This document shows, one piece after another, positions 44,287 through 55,270 of a stretch of DNA of 64,000 nt. The stretch is from Sycobia sp. Sy_11. Taxonomy: Eukaryota > Arthropoda > Insecta > Hymenoptera > Epichrysomallidae. How positions within the stretch are numbered: position 1 is the stretch's first letter; the number at the start of each line of letters is the position of its first letter. A program made the position numbers and the translations under genes. Below the pieces are notes generated by a model that saw nothing but the letters and a program-made list of their open reading frames with translations, was not told the DNA's origin and ran no database searches. The stretch is taken from contig JACCIC010000029.1 in assembly GCA_018907035.1 (NCBI GenBank), forward strand, positions 452,501 to 516,500, read 5' to 3'.

Positions 44287-45250
44287 TCACATTTCGTCGT
44301 GTCGGACTGTAGTTTCGTTGACGCTCCTATCGACTGTCATGGCGGAGTGGCTCGTTACAATGCGTCTAATTAATATCAACGCCGAAGATTCCGTGATTGT
44401 TACGATTTTCTTTGCCGTGGGTTGTTCATCGTTTGTAATGACCACTAATCTGGAGCGTTTGCTATTCCTCTTCGATGGAGAGGAAGCAGACGTACTTACC
44501 ATGTTGTCTTCGGCAGGGGGCCGCTCCTTGTAGCGTCGCATGTGTTCCTTTTTCAACTCGATTTGCTGCCCTATTAATTGCAGCTCGTTTATCGATTTGA
44601 AGTCGCTTCTATCGATTTTATCCACGTACGTTGGATGCAAGTTTCAATAGATTCGGTCTAGCTGGCTCTAAAGGGTGAGCGCTGGCGCCATCTTGTCAAT
44701 TAAGACGCACATTTCCTGGAGGTAGGAGCCGATAGGTTCTTTCGAACCCTGTGTTCGATCACGCAGTTCCTCTTTAGTCTTAGTATGTAGTCGATTGATC
44801 GGAATTGGCGGCGCAGTGTTGTTAAAATCTTCTAGAGTGCGTGAGTTCATGTAAAGAAGCCTTGCCCGGATGCGAGCTGACCCATTCGGAATCCCGGGAA
44901 TTAGATTTAAAATGTCCGATTCGGGCATGTCTAGACTGCTTATCGTCTCTTTCAGTCTCTTAGCAAACTTTTCTACGTCCTCTCGATGAATTGCACCCTC
45001 CATTGTCGTAAGAACTGTCGTCCGATGCGTGTCTCCTTTAGGTAAGTATTTTCGGACGATCGGTTCGAGCACTGTGATCGTGGTTCCGCGGCTGCTGGTA
45101 TGGTAATGCACGAGTACATTGCCGAGTACTATGCCAGTATGGCCAACAGTTTACCGCTGTTAGGGGCATTTCATTATTTCCAGCCAGGTCGGTGCTATGT
45201 TCTGGTAGTTGCGTCTAAAGTCCAAAAGGATAACCTGGGTAGCTGTTAGG
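44287..45250 (-). pseudogene. Gypsy II gag
   Basis: The minus strand reads LPKGDTHRTTVLTTMEGAIH, FAKRLKETISSLDMPESDIL, IPGIPNGSARIRARLLYM, GSKEPIGSYLQEMCVLIDKM (45111-44668) and, after a stop, KIDRSDFKSINELQLIGQQI, ELKKEHMRRYKERPP and AKKIVTITESSA (44640-44287). The capsid-like alpha-helical part is the best preserved gag among the three copies. The nucleocapsid knuckle is lost at the pol deletion. Confidence 0.7.
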
Positions 45251-45549
45251 CTTTAGGTACCGCATTAGGTAGTTCCTGCCACGGCGGTATTGTAGAAATA
45301 GTGCAGGGCTGTCGCGTCTGGCTTGTATTTTTTTCTTTGATGCTCGGCTACGTCAAAGCGGCGGCAGGTATTTGTTTTGAATGGCTTGCCTCGAGTGACG
45401 TTGAGCTCAGAACTTTGGAAATTTCCATCATTTCCGAATGTTCTTTCACTGGGTTTTCTCCTCCTCCCGGTATAGCGTCGGTCGTTCGTGGAGAATGCAT
45501 ATTACACATGAGTTAGGAGTATTCTACTATAGATGTGATAGATCGTACT

Positions 45550-47592
45550 TTCGTAGATAGATATATAGATAGATAGATCGATCGTAATTGATCGGTGTAA
45601 AATCAACGTTGATTTATGTGTTTGAGATTTTTGCTTTTCGATTTCTTTTATTATACCAATTTGTGTTAACTAGTATTAAGTTTGCATATCTTCTTACGAA
45701 GATGTCAGCTATTGTTAGCGTAATTAGAGATCAACGTAAGAGACAAAAAGAAAGAAAAAAAAGTATTTGATGATAATTATTAGTTATTTTTGTTATTTAT
45801 TTATATTTTATTTAAATGATATTTTTAGATTGTTATTATTTATTTATATTATGTATATTGTTTACTTATATTATATTGTTTATTTATATTATTCATTCAC
45901 GTTGTTGCTATGATCTATGTTATTCTCACTATTTATTTATACTATTTTTTATATTGATTGTTTGATTTATATTATTTGTATTAATGATATTTTTTATTTA
46001 TGATATATATATTATTTATCTCATTTATTTATCTTGTCGATGTTCTCTCTAGTATTTATTCGCAGTATCTGTATTAATCATGTTATATTTTTAAGCTACT
46101 TATTTTCTTAGTATTATTTATTTATATATTATTTATATGTGTGGTATTTGGACTATCAATTTGTTGTTTATGAATGAGATCTATTAATCTTGGAATCATC
46201 CGTGATATTTAAATTTTCTGTTTTCATGTGATTTTCTCTCAGTGTATACAGTGTTTCATTTATATAAATCTTTATTTATTAATTAAGCTTTTGTAAACAT
46301 TCTCTCTCTTTTTGTCTTTTCTCCAATTATTAGCACACTTAAAATCAATAAACTGTTATTTTTTAAATGTTATTTATGAATAAAATCCATGTTTAGATTT
46401 TATAAATCAAATCTATTTATTTAAAATAAATTAATAAAATTTTATACGTAAATATAATTATTTATATTTAAATAATTCCAAATATAAATATGAATTTTTA
46501 TAAGTAAGTATAACATTATTTATATTTTTAGTTATAATTATTTTCTGATGTATTTAGTGAAGGATAAAAAGATTTACGAACTTATTCTCACTCATGTGCT
46601 TGTAATATAGAAAACATTCTGTTTCACACTATTATTTTTAAATTTTATATCAAATGATATAACTGTTCTTTTCAGGTTGCTTTGTCCTTTATAGATATTA
46701 ATATGAATTCATGTATGCTTTATCCTTCTCATATGCAAGTAAACTGAAATTATTCCAGTCGTGAAAAGAAATAAAGTTGCTAGAATAACACTTTTAGTTA
46801 TGATTCTCCTTTGCTATATTTTGTTTCAGCAGTATGGACTAGGAAAGAGAAATTCTGCAAATATTGTTGTAAAATCATAGAAATTGCTGGCAATAGGTCA
46901 ATTAGTTTTAAAAAAAAATTTAAGTTAAAAAAATTGTATATTATCTAAAAAATATGTTAAAAAATTGTTTATAAGTTGTAAAAAAATTATTAATTGTTTA
47001 AAATTTTTTTTATTAATTGTTAATTAATTATTTATATCTATTGTTCGTTTGCTGTTTGATTTCATAAGTAGCTTTGCTTCGTTTTCATTTTTATCTATTT
47101 GAATTGTTATTATATTGTTTATATATTTTTTAATTATCATTTTAGTCATTTATTGTTATTTGTTAACTGTTAGTTATATTGTTAATGTTTTATCTTGTTT
47201 CATATATTTCATCCTCTTTATAGTCTTTTGCAATCTTTGCACATATGGAGATAACATGGGACCATGGATCACTCTAATTTTCGTCTCATTTATTTATTAA
47301 GAAATTGTTACTACTTTATTAACAATTCCCAATTTTATTTCCACCAAACTAGAGCTAATTACCGATCAGAAAAACTTTACAGGCCTAGAAAAATACCATC
47401 CGTGTTGGGAACTACTAGGTCATGGTAACTATTGTAAATCAATTCAGATGAAAATTAATTCTCTTAAAGGACATGAACGACCGAGTTCGATAAGAGTTGA
47501 TGTCCGGATGTTATAAGTATGTTAATATATAATATAATATTAATGGCAATAAATATGTATAAATAGAAATTATTATATTATAATAACGCGTA

Positions 47593-47597
<5 letters not shown>
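45550..47597. other. AT-rich leader and flank, no gene seen
   Basis: Highly T-rich, with ATTTATTTATATTATT-type repetition and a (GATA)n run at 45553-45580. The block near 47440-47530 is alignable to the 5' leader of gypsy I. ORFs here are short and low-complexity. Confidence 0.5.

Positions 47598-47645
<48 letters not shown>
47598..47645. repeat. (AT)n microsatellite
   Basis: An uninterrupted AT run. Confidence 0.95.
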
Positions 47646-47648
<3 letters not shown>

Positions 47649-48029
47649 TTATATTAAGAGGCGAATTTAGTTTCCGACCTTCACGTTTAGATAGCGATAT
47701 GAGTAGTACGAAAAGATATGTTAGCTCAAATAATTATTTTTTCGTTTTGGCATTTATCAAGAAAATTCAGTTAACAGGCGCCATCATTTGTTATGATATA
47801 TATTCATAGGCTGTCGATTGTTTATCATGGATAACCACTGTTGCTTACGTATACCAAAATAATATAAAAGGTCCAATACATTACGTCCAGATTTTTTAAA
47901 TGACATGTGCAGAAACTTAAAATTATTTTATTTGTATATTTATATTTTTTATTTGTATGGATTTTCTACATCTTTTGCCATAATTTGATTTTCATCAAAA
48001 GCCATTAAGATCTCCGTAATCAGTATATC

Positions 48030-48093
48030 TTAAAATGCATATATGTATATACATATATGCATATATATGCGTATATATATATGCATATATATG

Positions 48094-48136
<43 letters not shown>
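48030..48136. repeat. (AT)n with ATGCATATAT palindromic units
   Basis: Several self-complementary TATATGCATATA-type units precede a pure (AT)n run (48090-48136), next to the helitron-like end. 47650-48029 holds nothing supportable. Confidence 0.85.
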
Positions 48137-48140
<4 letters not shown>

Positions 48141-48141
48141 T

Positions 48142-48215
48142 CTAGCGTCCCCCGTCTCGGCTTCGCCTGAGATAATAATTTAACCAATTTTTTAAACAGT
48201 TCAATAATATCTAAG
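48142..48215 (-). repeat. Helitron-like 3' end, minus copy
   Basis: On the minus strand: CTTAGATATTATTGAACTGT, then an ATTATCTCAGGCGAAGCCGAGA hairpin, CGGGGGACG and CTAG at 48142-48145, then AT repeat. It matches 35675-35742 and, more weakly, 3501-3538. Confidence 0.45.
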
Positions 48216-48374
48216 TAAAAAGTACTCTATATATAAAAATTTATATTACTATAAATAATGTACCGTAATTTACTTCTTTTACTATTTTGTCGCTTCTGCA
48301 TAAAAATCTGTTTCAAGATAGCGTCCAGTTCAAAAAGTTGATATTTGGCTGACCATTTTATACAATATTTTAAG

Positions 48375-48838
48375 GAGAGTATCATGGTCGGGCGATAGAA
48401 TACGTCTCGGGACGACTGCTATAGAATTTTGTGTTGAGTAGATAGAATACGATGTCCGGGTATCCATGTACGACTTCTACTCGGAGTTTGAGTGTTTGGA
48501 TGATAGAATACGAATCTCTTCATAGAAGACGTCTCGACATATCTGGGCAACATCTTCTACCGTTCAAACACGAAAATCTTCGTAGAAGTGGTTTCGACAT
48601 ACCTGGACATTATTTCCTACCAACTAAAGACAGTCCTCCCCGTAGAAGTCGTCCCGAAATAGCTGGACATCGGACATCGTTTTCTACCATCCAAATACAA
48701 TACTCCCTGTGTAGAAAACTTCCACACATATACATCGTATTTTACCGTTCGATCATGAAAGTATGCGTAGAAGATCTTCTGAAGAAACTAGAGATCGTTT
48801 CGGCTAAACGCATTACTTCCCGTAAAAGTCACTTCTGA
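48375..48838 (+). repeat. Decayed 60-66 bp tandem array with coding-like frame
   Basis: From about 48515 the sequence repeats TAGAAG(N)CGTTTCGACATACCTGG-type units ending in TTCTACC and an AAACACGAAAAT-like spacer, four to five times. Upstream (48380-48510) the units run in the opposite direction. A frame from ATG 48452 to TGA 48836-48838 (128 codons) reads through both halves, giving near-repeats such as RRRLDISGQHLLPFKHE, RRSGFDIPGHYFLPTKD and RRSRPEIAGH. No known protein family is recognised. Confidence 0.55.
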
Positions 48839-48889
48839 AGTTAATGTAAAGTAAACAACAAAAACATAATTTGTCGTCACAATTTATGT

Positions 48890-49240
48890 TCAGTATGATT
48901 TGGCATACACATCCGCTTTATAAGTGATGTGTATGCCAATGTGCCAAGATGTACCGCACTTTTTGAAATGCCTAGCATATCTGCAACCTCGTGCACTTTC
49001 AGTCGACGATCATCCAGTACCGCTTTGTGAATTTTCTTCAACATTTCTGGAGTCGTCACCTTGTTTGGTCGATCACTGAAACGTTCACTATTGAAGGCTG
49101 TCAAACAAATACTAAATATCATGGCGTCTTCAAACTGGAAACATATGCTTTATCGATTGTGCACTTTCTAATATAGTGATATTTTTTGAGCAACTACTGA
49201 CACCTTTAGGTCAGGCTATGTACTTCTGGGACAACCCTCG
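48890..49240 (-). mobile_element. Mariner 5' end with DNA-binding region
   Basis: The 5' TIR on the minus strand begins CGAGGGTTGTCCCAGAAGTA at 49240, with TA at 49241-49242. The coding part reads RPNKVTTPEMLKKIHKAVLD, DRRLKVHEVADMLGISKSAV (49085-48965), the helix-turn-helix region of an irritans-like mariner. The catalytic half is gone. 48900-48939 is a perfect 14 bp inverted repeat. Confidence 0.75.
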
Positions 49241-49242
49241 TA

Positions 49243-49560
49243 ATCTAAAGAACAAAAAGGATAATACCGACAAACATCACACCTTCTTTAGGATGCGAAT
49301 CCCAAACTTGGATATGACCATTCAACTGAGCTGGCCAGGTATTAATAGTTTAGTTGGACTATTTTGTGTTGATATTCGTGATTCACGACGCCATCTACTG
49401 GTCGTTGATGAAACTAACTGCTAAGGCTGTTAACTTAGTTGATTGACATAAGAAAAATGATTGTCAATAAAAAACATAGCCTACGTCCTTCCCAAGATAA
49501 TATAGAATCTATATGTCAAATTTCAGTGAAATCGGTTCAGTAGTTTTTTGTTTATCGTGT
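49243..49560 (+). repeat. Dispersed repeat, copy 1, with a common insect repeat tail
   Basis: 49243-49360 (AAGAACAAAAAGGATAATACC ...) matches 55098-55215 and, inverted, 58010-58130. 49470-49560 (CATAGCCTACGTCCTTCCC; AAATTTCAGTGAAATCGGTT) is of a type often seen in insect dispersed repeats, probably the 3' part of a LINE or related element. No coding sequence is seen. Confidence 0.55.
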
Positions 49561-49667
49561 ACAAACAAAAACATGTATTGTATTTATAAATTAGTATGAT
49601 ATGATATGATTATAGATACACACACATACACACACAAAATAGCGCTTCAACAAATAACAGAGGTAGT

Positions 49668-50294
49668 ATGCTGCTTGATGGCCTTAATTCTCTTCAACTC
49701 CACGTGGTTAATAAGGGATTTGAATCCACTTTCATTAGGGGTGATAAACAATCAGTCATTGATGTAACATTCGCCAGTGATGACTTGATTCAGCGGATCC
49801 TTAATTGGAGAGTAAGCGACCTTTACACCCACATTGATCACAAGGCGATCTTGTACGAGATTGCAGAGGAGAAAGTAAAGAACAAGTGCAATGAGTGGAT
49901 GCCCACACGGAAATGGAACATCAGATCGCTAGACTGTGAAAAATTCGCCACTATAATATCAGAAGAGCGTTTAGAATATGGTGCACCAGGCCATCTGGCA
50001 AATGCACTAATGAAGCATATCTCTGAAGCATGCGATGCATCGATGACTAGAACTAAGAGCGGAATTAAACATCCTCAATCTGTCTACTGGTGGACAAATG
50101 AAATTGCAGAATTGCGCAAACAATGTCATCGCGAACGTAGACTTGCCCAAAGAGCCCGCACCCATCGTGATACGTTTAATAGTTTATTTAAAGAAGCACA
50201 AAGAGCGCTTGTCAAAGCCATTAAGGCAAGCAAGCATCGATGCTGGCTTGAACTGTGTGCAGAGGCCAACAATGACTTATCGGGACGACCATAA
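49668..50294 (+). pseudogene. LINE endonuclease C terminus and linker
   Basis: The open frame reads MLLDGLNSLQLHVVNKG, FIRGDKQSVIDVTFASDDL, WRVSDLYTHIDHKAILYEI (the SDH-type endonuclease motif), then the linker VYWWTNEIAELRKQCHRERR and KAIKASKHRCWLELCAEAN. It carries no earlier catalytic residues because of 5' truncation; the Met is not a true start. A frameshift or stop separates it from the RT frame at 50300-50380. Confidence 0.85.
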
Positions 50295-50352
50295 AAAACA
50301 GTCATGGCACGATTGAGTAGGGCACCAATACAACCCACTAGCACGGTATTGA

Positions 50353-52239
50353 TTGATAAGATTGTTTCCGCTCTTTCCCAATGACACCCATGGGACTGTA
50401 CTGCGCACGCAACACTCGGACGATATACCTCCTATAACAGAAATGGAGCTACATAATGCTTACACTAAGACTAGAGACAATGCCGCCCCTGGCCCTGATG
50501 GTATCCCTAATGCGGCAGTTAAGTTGGCGATACAGAAGAATCCATCTATATTTCTAAAAGTATATAATGCTTGTCTTCTTCAGGGTATTTTTCCTGATTG
50601 CTGGAAAACTCAAAGGTTAGTCCTGTTACCTAAGGGCAATAAGCTACTTGATGATCCTTCATCATACAGGCCATTGTGTATGCTCGATACGGTAGGTAAA
50701 ATATTTGAAAAAATAATATGTAGCCGACTGGAAGCATTCACTGAAGGATTGCACGGCTTATCCTCACGCCAATTTGGATTTCGGAAATCAAAATCAACAG
50801 TCGATGTCATTAAACTGGTAGTGTGTACCGCAAGAAATGCAATCAGTGGTAAGAGATGGAAAGGTGGCACTAAACAGTATTGTGCCATTGTTGTTCTAGA
50901 TGTCAAGAATGCCTTTAATTCAGCGCACTGGTCTTCTATTATGAATTTTCTTAAAGAGTTTAGAGTACCTGGTTATTTACAGAATGTCGTGGCCAGCTAC
51001 TTTGAGAATAGGATAATATGATACCGAATGGATGAAGGCATTGTATCGCATAAGGTTACTGCGGGAGTCCCTCAGGGCTCAGTTATGGGACCTATATTGT
51101 GGAATATTATGTATGATGGCGTGTTGAGGATTCCACAACCGCCTGGTTCAATAACAGTAGAGTACGCCGACGATATCGCTCTAGTAGTGACGGCTAAGAC
51201 CCTAGATGAACTCACTGAAAATGCCAATGAGGCAATCAGCAACATCAGTAGATGGATTAAGTCGGCTGGTCTACAATTAGCGGAGCACAAGACAGAAGTA
51301 GTTCTTGTCAGCAGTCGTAAGAAGGTAGATAGTATTACTCTTAAAGTTGGTAGCTGCCGCATTAGTTCTGCGCCATCTTTACGATACTTGGGTGTACAGC
51401 TTGATGCCAGGTTAAACTTCAAAGAGCATCTAAAGATATCTGGCGAAAAAGCGCAACGAGTTTCAGCTGCCTTGTGTCGGCTCATGCCTAACATTGGTGG
51501 CCCACGCCCACCCCAGAGGAAGCTATTAGCTTATTTTGTTAATTCTGTCAGCATGTATGCAGCACCAATCTGGCATCATGCATGTGGAATTAAATCGTAT
51601 TGTGAGCTGGACATTGCGACCCGTCGTCGCTCCTGTATACGTATTATTAGTGGTTACAGGACAGTATCCACCGACGCTGCTGAGGTACTTGCCGGAATTC
51701 TTCCTTTCGATTTAGCTGCAGATGAACTGGCTAGGCTGTACAACATATGTAAGGCCACAGTGGATTCTCTACAAGGTGCTAAAAACGTGGAACGTCATCG
51801 TTCTATAGAAATATGGCAAAAACGATGGACCGATTCTAGCAAAGGCCGATGGACTTATCGTATCCTTCCAGACATACACAGATGGATCAACAGGAAACAC
51901 GGGGAATGAGATTTCCACCTAACCCAGTTGCTGACTGAACATGGTTGTTTTAGGTCCTATTTCCACCGCTTTCACCTGGATAATAATGATTTCTGCCCCA
52001 TCTGTCCGACTTTGGTCGAGGATGCCGAGCATATATTAGTGAGCTGCCCTCGTTTGAGAACACAACGTGAGCACTTGATGAACATCATCAATAAGCCAAT
52101 AAGACCAGAGAGCATCCTATCAATAATGCTGGAATCTTCTGAAAACTGGAAGGCAGTAGCCAGTCTCGCAAAAGAGGTGATGACCAAACTTAGAAATACC
52201 GATAGAACTAGGCGAATGGCCCAGGATGAACCAAGCTAA
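50353..52239 (+). pseudogene. LINE reverse transcriptase and C-terminal zinc knuckle
   Basis: A single frame with two TGA codons (51019-51021, 51907-51909). RT motifs: APGPDGIPNAAVKLA, YRPLCMLDTVGKIFEK, LSSRQFGFRKSKSTVD, AIVVLDVKNAFNSAHW (palm motif A), VTAGVPQGSVMGPILWNIMY and EYADDIALVV (catalytic YADD). Then the thumb LRYLGVQLDARLNFKEHL and a C-terminal region with CPICPTLVEDAEHILVSCPR, a CCHC knuckle typical of the R1/I group. The function is target-primed reverse transcription of element RNA. The stops make it inactive as it stands. Confidence 0.9.
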
Positions 52240-52445
52240 CTGATTCTATTTTAAGATGCAGAGGACGAACACCGAACCCCTGATCACTTGTGTGGATGGG
52301 GGACGTAGGATAGTGTCATAAGAAGAAGAGTCGTATAGGCAAACTAACAGCCCCGCCGAAGTAATATTCCCAGATAGTTCCGGCGGGATGCTGGTTTCGA
52401 GAGGCCACTAGTGTAGAGCTTGCTCTGTCTACGCCTAATAATAAT

Positions 52446-52448
<3 letters not shown>

Positions 52449-52513
<65 letters not shown>
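52449..52513. repeat. (CA)n microsatellite
   Basis: A long CA run at the 3' side of the LINE. Confidence 0.97.
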
Positions 52514-52514
<1 letters not shown>

Positions 52515-52708
52515 CCATATATATATAATTTTTCAGTAAAATAGGGTGAGAGAATTTATCATAGGTTGCTTCGATAGCATGAAATTAACAGCTATGTTGC
52601 ACGCATAATTCATTTCTCGTCACACTCCTTTCGGAAAACTATATTTATCATTTTTCCAATGCGTTTTTGGGCATACTAAAGAAAACAAAAAATCGAATAG
52701 AGTGACAA

Positions 52709-52724
52709 AGAGAAAGAGAGAGAG

Positions 52725-52777
<53 letters not shown>
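52709..52777. repeat. (AG)n microsatellite
   Basis: GA-rich run. ORFs reading SLSLSL or ERERER here are artefacts of it. 52780-53780 has no gene I can support. Confidence 0.95.
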
Positions 52778-52781
<4 letters not shown>

Positions 52782-53779
52782 AAACGAAAAAGAGTCTCCG
52801 GAGGTCGAAGTACAGGAGAGCATTCTATTCAATATAGAGGTCTACAGCAGGTATAGGCAGAGTATATGCATAAACAAATTCTTCTTCGCTAGACTTTGAT
52901 TGCTCTAACTGTAAGTAGCAAGCAGTCAAGCAGTATTTTTTTCAGCGTAACTAGAAGGGTGTTCATCCATGTGAAAATATAAACATCTGGCGTTTGTCTT
53001 TTTGAGCCCGCAGTGGCATTCTCCATGCAAGTTTAAAACTTGACACGCGCTTTCCATAAGATTACACACCTCCCCTTGGACTCTCTGATAATACTATGTA
53101 CAGATAGAGAGGGAGTAAGTCAAAATACCATATCTGACCGTTTATTTTTTCTAAATAAGTCAATGGCGGAAAATGTGCAGTTTCATAACCATTCATGATA
53201 TTTATATGGGAAATATATGAAAATGTATTTCAGCATTGCCATATCTACTTATTAGCCACTAACTGGAGGTCTTTCGGAACAGACTCCATAAGCATTACCT
53301 ACCTCCCTGTGCAATCTCTGTTAACCCATGTTACAATGTAGTCCTTTTGCTGAGACTTCCAGTATAACCTCCTGCTATGTAATTTGGCACAACTTGAGTA
53401 GTTCCCTCTCTTTTTCTCTAACTTGCATAGTATATGGAGTGAACTTGTTTTTTTAGGTGGAATAGAGAGAAGGAGTGGAAACTCCGCTTGCTTTAAATGG
53501 GAAAAGATTATCAAAAATTAGCCGGAAATGGTAGTTCAGATTTGTTCAGTAGAAGTCGCTGTCTTGGAAATCCCTCAATCGTTCTGCGTGCAACGGAGAG
53601 AGAAAGCAAAAGCCAAATCGAGTAAAGGGAAGAAAAGAAGCCAAAGTAAATGAGCAGAGATTTAACCAAAGAAAATAGACGCTTATAGAAGAACACTTTT
53701 GTACAAATCGTTGGATCCAGCCTTTGGGTAAATTTTTGTAGTTGGGTTACCCAACCATTGAAAAGCACCACTGTCGCCA

Positions 53780-53781
<2 letters not shown>

Positions 53782-53838
<57 letters not shown>

Positions 53839-53878
53839 TAGATATAAAAGCAATGTGTGTCATGTAAACCTTATTCAG

Positions 53879-53924
<46 letters not shown>

Positions 53925-53934
53925 ATTGGAGTCC

Positions 53935-53988
<54 letters not shown>

Positions 53989-54010
53989 AAGTCCGTATAT
54001 ATATATATAC
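53782..54010. repeat. Cluster of four (TA)n tracts separated by short unique units
   Basis: (TA)n runs near 53782-53835, 53882-53921, 53937-53985 and 53995-54009. The last three are separated by ATTGGAGTCCG and ATTGAAGTCCG, so a larger unit has duplicated. ORFs reading IYIYIY are artefacts. Confidence 0.95.
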
Positions 54011-55097
54011 TGCAATGCAATAGTAGCTGGCCTCGTCGAGTCGACGTGACAGACAGGCCAGAGGTGCCATGCAGAACCAATATACAGAGTGTATCCATTC
54101 GATGGGCAAAAAAATTTATGATGTGACTATAAGATAATCAAAAAAAAAATTTTTGAAGAAAACTTCAATAGTTCGGTCTCCGAATCCCCTGAATAATTTT
54201 ACGATTATACGAAACACAGATACCTTCGAATACATTATTTTCGAAAAATACTGATTGTAGACAATAAACGTATAAATAAAACGCATAATATAAAAACTAT
54301 ATTTTGATAAGAAAACTATTTTTTGTAATTAAAAATATAATGAAACAAAATTTAATAATTTTAAATAAATACATTTCTTGCACTTGAAACAGCGAAATAT
54401 TTGTTTAATATGAACAACAATTTTAAATTATAAAAAAATTTATATTTAAATGCATTAACGAATTTAATTGATACAATATTCTTTTAATTAAAAAAAAACA
54501 TCATTAATTGTCTAAAAAGAATTTATTTAAATTAGATAAATCAAATTCATTTTCTTAAATGCATTAAACTTCATTTCACAAATATACCCCTATCATTAAT
54601 TTTAATATCTGGTTTCGTAAACATAAAAACACTTTAAAAAGTTTCTCGCCAGGTGGATCCAAGATTTTCAGTTTGCCGACTACCATACTTATAAAAAGAG
54701 TCTTAATATTTATCCGTATATATGTAAAGTTTGAACGGCGGAGCTTTTGCGTTTGAAGTTAAGTTACGTTGTGCTACGTAAAATACAAATATAATATTTT
54801 GTGTATGTGTGTGTGTGTGCGTGTGTGTGCATACATACATATATACAGATAAATTTAGTTGAGGTTTGTAAGTAATTACCTTTTTTCTAACCATCATTTT
54901 TTCTTAAATTGGCAAAAATTAGCCTATTATATAATTCTGACGGGTATAGGATTATGAGCTGAAAATTTGGCATACATTCTGTTATATATATGTCACGCTT
55001 AGGCTAGTTTCAATAATTATATTATTGCTTTGTCGTTCGCCATTCTTTTGTTTTTCTAAACCTTCATTGCCTTCATTCGTTAATCTGAGTAGTGTCA
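54011..55097. other. AT-rich sequence, no gene seen
   Basis: Contains a (GT)n run at 54803-54832. No supported ORF. Confidence 0.4.
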
Positions 55098-55270
55098 AAT
55101 TAACCTGAAGAACAATAAGGGTAATACCGACTAACGTTATACCTTCTTTAGGATACGAATATCAAAGTTGGATATAAACATTCGTTTGAGCGGGCCTGGC
55201 ATTAATACTTTAAGCAGACATGCATGTATATACTTTCAACAATTATGTTATTGGTTTCTCGCTCGCCATT
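55098..55270 (+). repeat. Dispersed repeat, copy 2
   Basis: GTGTCAAATTAACCTGAAGA, GGTAATACCGACTAACGTTA and GGATACGAATATCAAAGTTG match copy 1 at 49243 and the inverted copy 3 at 58010-58130. No coding content. Confidence 0.6.

Larger units (their letters stand above)
40640..47540 (-). mobile_element. Ty3/gypsy element II, internal region with large pol deletion
   Basis: In minus-strand order it holds an AT-rich leader (47540-45550), gag (45250-44287), a short RNase H scrap near 44080, integrase (43990-42560) and a long 3' ORF region (42610-40930). A 3' untranslated block follows, with CCGACAACGCTGTGC near 40745, also present in copies I and III. Protease, RT and most of RNase H are deleted. 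No LTR is identified at either end. The leader end near 47450-47530 resembles that of element I near 29110-29215. Confidence 0.75.
49639..52448 (+). mobile_element. R1-clade LINE, 5' truncated, set between CA repeats
   Basis: The element starts inside the endonuclease domain directly after ACACACACAAAATAGCG and ends in a TAATAATAATAAAA tail that runs into (CA)n. Left and right flanks are thus both CA-type repeat. Domains in order are endonuclease C terminus, reverse transcriptase and a C-terminal CCHC knuckle. The 3' UTR (52240-52448) contains CCGGCGGGATGCTGG. Only a few stops and shifts are present, so it is a fairly young copy. Confidence 0.9.

Noticed and set aside
45553..45580. Possible short CRISPR-like or regulatory array
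   Set aside because: It is a simple GATA tetranucleotide run. No spaced direct repeats of CRISPR type were seen in the window.
52620..52899. ORFs encoding poly-SL or poly-ER (also at 22664-22914, 31337-31540, 58022-58348)
   Set aside because: They are translations of (CT)n/(GA)n microsatellites and have no other coding signal.
53747..54126. ORFs encoding IYIYIY repeats (also 31790-32406)
   Set aside because: Read-through of (TA)n tracts; no conserved protein sequence.
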